NCBI GenBank assembly: GCA_022848785.1
Contig: JAJISK010000039.1
Coordinates: 1 to 6,361, forward strand
Direction: 5' to 3'
Origin: Thermoplasmatota archaeon
Lineage (GTDB): Archaea; Thermoplasmatota; Thermoplasmata; RBG-16-68-12; JAJISG01
Length of the DNA stretch: 6,361 nucleotides
Position numbers and translations under genes: made by a program. Shown here one piece after another: positions 5,640-6,361 of this stretch. Under the pieces are notes generated by a model. The model was not told the origin of the DNA. It saw only the letters and a program-made list of their open reading frames with translations, and made no database searches. Each line of letters opens with the position of its first letter. Position 1 is the first letter of the stretch.

Positions 5640-5661
5640 CCTCCTCCGAGGGCGGCCCTCG
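5640..5661 (-). promoter_or_regulatory. Ribosome binding site with adjoining hairpin before the DUF385 gene
   Basis: On the minus strand GGAGGAGG occupies 5647-5640, an excellent Shine-Dalgarno sequence. Directly upstream, and sharing one base with it, is a perfect inverted repeat CGAGGG-CCG-CCCTCG at 5661-5647 (six-base stem, three-base loop). Placement favours a start at the CTG of 5635. The hairpin could modulate access to the ribosome site or protect the message end, but in such GC-rich sequence it may be fortuitous. Confidence 0.5.
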
Positions 5662-5680
5662 CGCCGAAAGTTGAGTCTGC

Positions 5681-6361
5681 CTACTCCTCTTGCATCAGGG
5701 TGCTGACGATGGGCGTCAGTTCGTGAGGATTCACGTGGTAGAAGAAGGCGTCGTCGACGGTGACGTCCTCCATGTGGAGACAGTTCACGGGGCACACGTC
5801 CACGCACTGGGCGCACCCGATGCAGCGGGAATAGTCGATGTCCGGGATGGGGACGGGCTTGTCCCTCCGCTCGTTCGGGCCCGGGACCATCTCCATGCAA
5901 AGGGTGGGGCACTCCCGCGCGCATCGGAGGCACCCGATGCAGACGTCGACCTGCAGAATGGGATTCTCTCCCAGCCGGTTGAAGAGGACCTTCTCCTTGT
6001 CGCTCGCCTCGGGCGCTTTCATGAGCTCCTCCGCGTGGTAGTAGAGGTCCTCCCGGGCGTAGTCTGCGAGCTCGATGGTGTCGATGAAGCCGTAGGCGTC
6101 GGTGGGGCAGAACTCCTCGCAGTCCCCGCAGAAGAGACAGTGGCCCACGTCCACGGCCGGTCGGCGAACCTGCTTCTTGATGGTGTCCATCTCCGACCGC
6201 AAAGGGCCGGGCTGGTAGTCCGCTCCGACGTCCACGAACTCGAAGTAGATGCACTCGTTGGGGCACACCTTCCGGCAGATCTCGCATCCGATGCACTTCT
6301 CCCAATCGATCTCGTGCTGGTTCCGCACGTTTTCGGGGAAGGTGGGCCGCTCGTAGGGATA
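5681..6361 (-). CDS. nuoI: NuoI/FpoI-like complex I subunit with an extra C-terminal ferredoxin domain (5' end outside window)
   Basis: The visible 226 residues continue to the window edge without a stop; upstream of the GTG at 6328 the frame reads Y-P-Y-E-R-P-T-F-P-E-N, typical of NuoI just before its first cluster, so that GTG is internal. Cluster motifs lie at C23-C26-C29-C33 and C75-C78-C81-C85, followed by E-L-A-D-Y-A-R-E-D-L-Y-Y, a NuoI hallmark. NuoI carries electrons through two [4Fe-4S] clusters along the peripheral arm of complex I or the archaeal F420H2 dehydrogenase toward the quinone or methanophenazine site. Here the protein does not end after that hallmark: about 25 residues on come two more motifs, C141-C144-C147-C151 and C180-C183-C186-C190, and an acidic tail ending at a TAG. 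The second pair resembles the first, suggesting a duplicated ferredoxin module. The next gene downstream is not nuoJ or nuoK but an F420-binding protein. An independent polyferredoxin is the alternative, but the NuoI signatures make it less likely. Confidence 0.85.
   Translation of the reverse strand, partial: YPYERPTFPENVRNQHEIDWEKCIGCEICRKVCPNECIYFEFVDVGADYQPGPLRSEMDTIKKQVRRPAVDVGHCLFCGDCEEFCPTDAYGFIDTIELADYAREDLYYHAEELMKAPEASDKEKVLFNRLGENPILQVDVCIGCLRCARECPTLCMEMVPGPNERRDKPVPIPDIDYSRCIGCAQCVDVCPVNCLHMEDVTVDDAFFYHVNPHELTPIVSTLMQEE

Noticed and set aside
5544..6305. A 253-codon minus-strand frame across the NuoI-like gene.
   Set aside because: It is a shifted frame of the NuoI-like gene, Arg/Gly/His-rich, and lacks the Cys motifs that are clear in the chosen frame.

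Overview
The window is about 6.4 kb of GC-rich DNA that most likely comes from an archaeon. The supporting signs are a tRNA-Leu without an encoded CCA end, AT-rich TATA-like elements in short intergenic gaps (one placed as if for a leaderless mRNA), two enzymes of the coenzyme F420 type, a heterodisulfide-reductase-D-like iron-sulfur protein, and a complex I NuoI-type subunit. A high-GC member of the Thermoplasmatota or a related euryarchaeal group is my guess; nothing here fixes the lineage.

Left part (1-1785, + strand): the 3' end of a Gfo/Idh/MocA-type sugar dehydrogenase runs in from outside the window. Six bases after it comes a complete NAD-dependent epimerase/dehydratase with an unusually long acidic insert before its catalytic YxxxK. 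Together they look like a sugar or nucleotide-sugar modification operon. Between 1786 and 2116 lie a tRNA-Leu(UAG) gene on the minus strand, an unexplained short minus-strand reading frame beside it, and a TATA-like element. A 117-residue protein of unknown function follows on the + strand (2117-2470), and its stop codon interlocks with that of the converging gene.

Right part (2467-6361, all minus strand, so transcribed right to left): a 5'-truncated NuoI-like subunit with four [4Fe-4S] motifs, a small F420-binding nitroreductase-family (DUF385) protein, an F420-dependent luciferase-like oxidoreductase of the Fgd type, a MIP18/SufT-type Fe-S assembly factor with its own likely leaderless promoter, and an HdrD-like protein with two ferredoxin motifs and two degenerate CCG domains. 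The group looks like a redox neighbourhood: F420-linked enzymes, Fe-S electron carriers and an Fe-S maturation protein.

Main points for a second look: the NuoI subunit carries a second ferredoxin module at its C-terminus; both CCG domains of the HdrD-like protein have Ser in place of the second Cys; and the Fgd-like gene has no ATG, GTG or TTG at the position where the family starts, only a CTG overlapping the upstream stop (CTGA). The DUF385 gene upstream may also start at CTG. No mobile element, CRISPR array or phage gene was seen.
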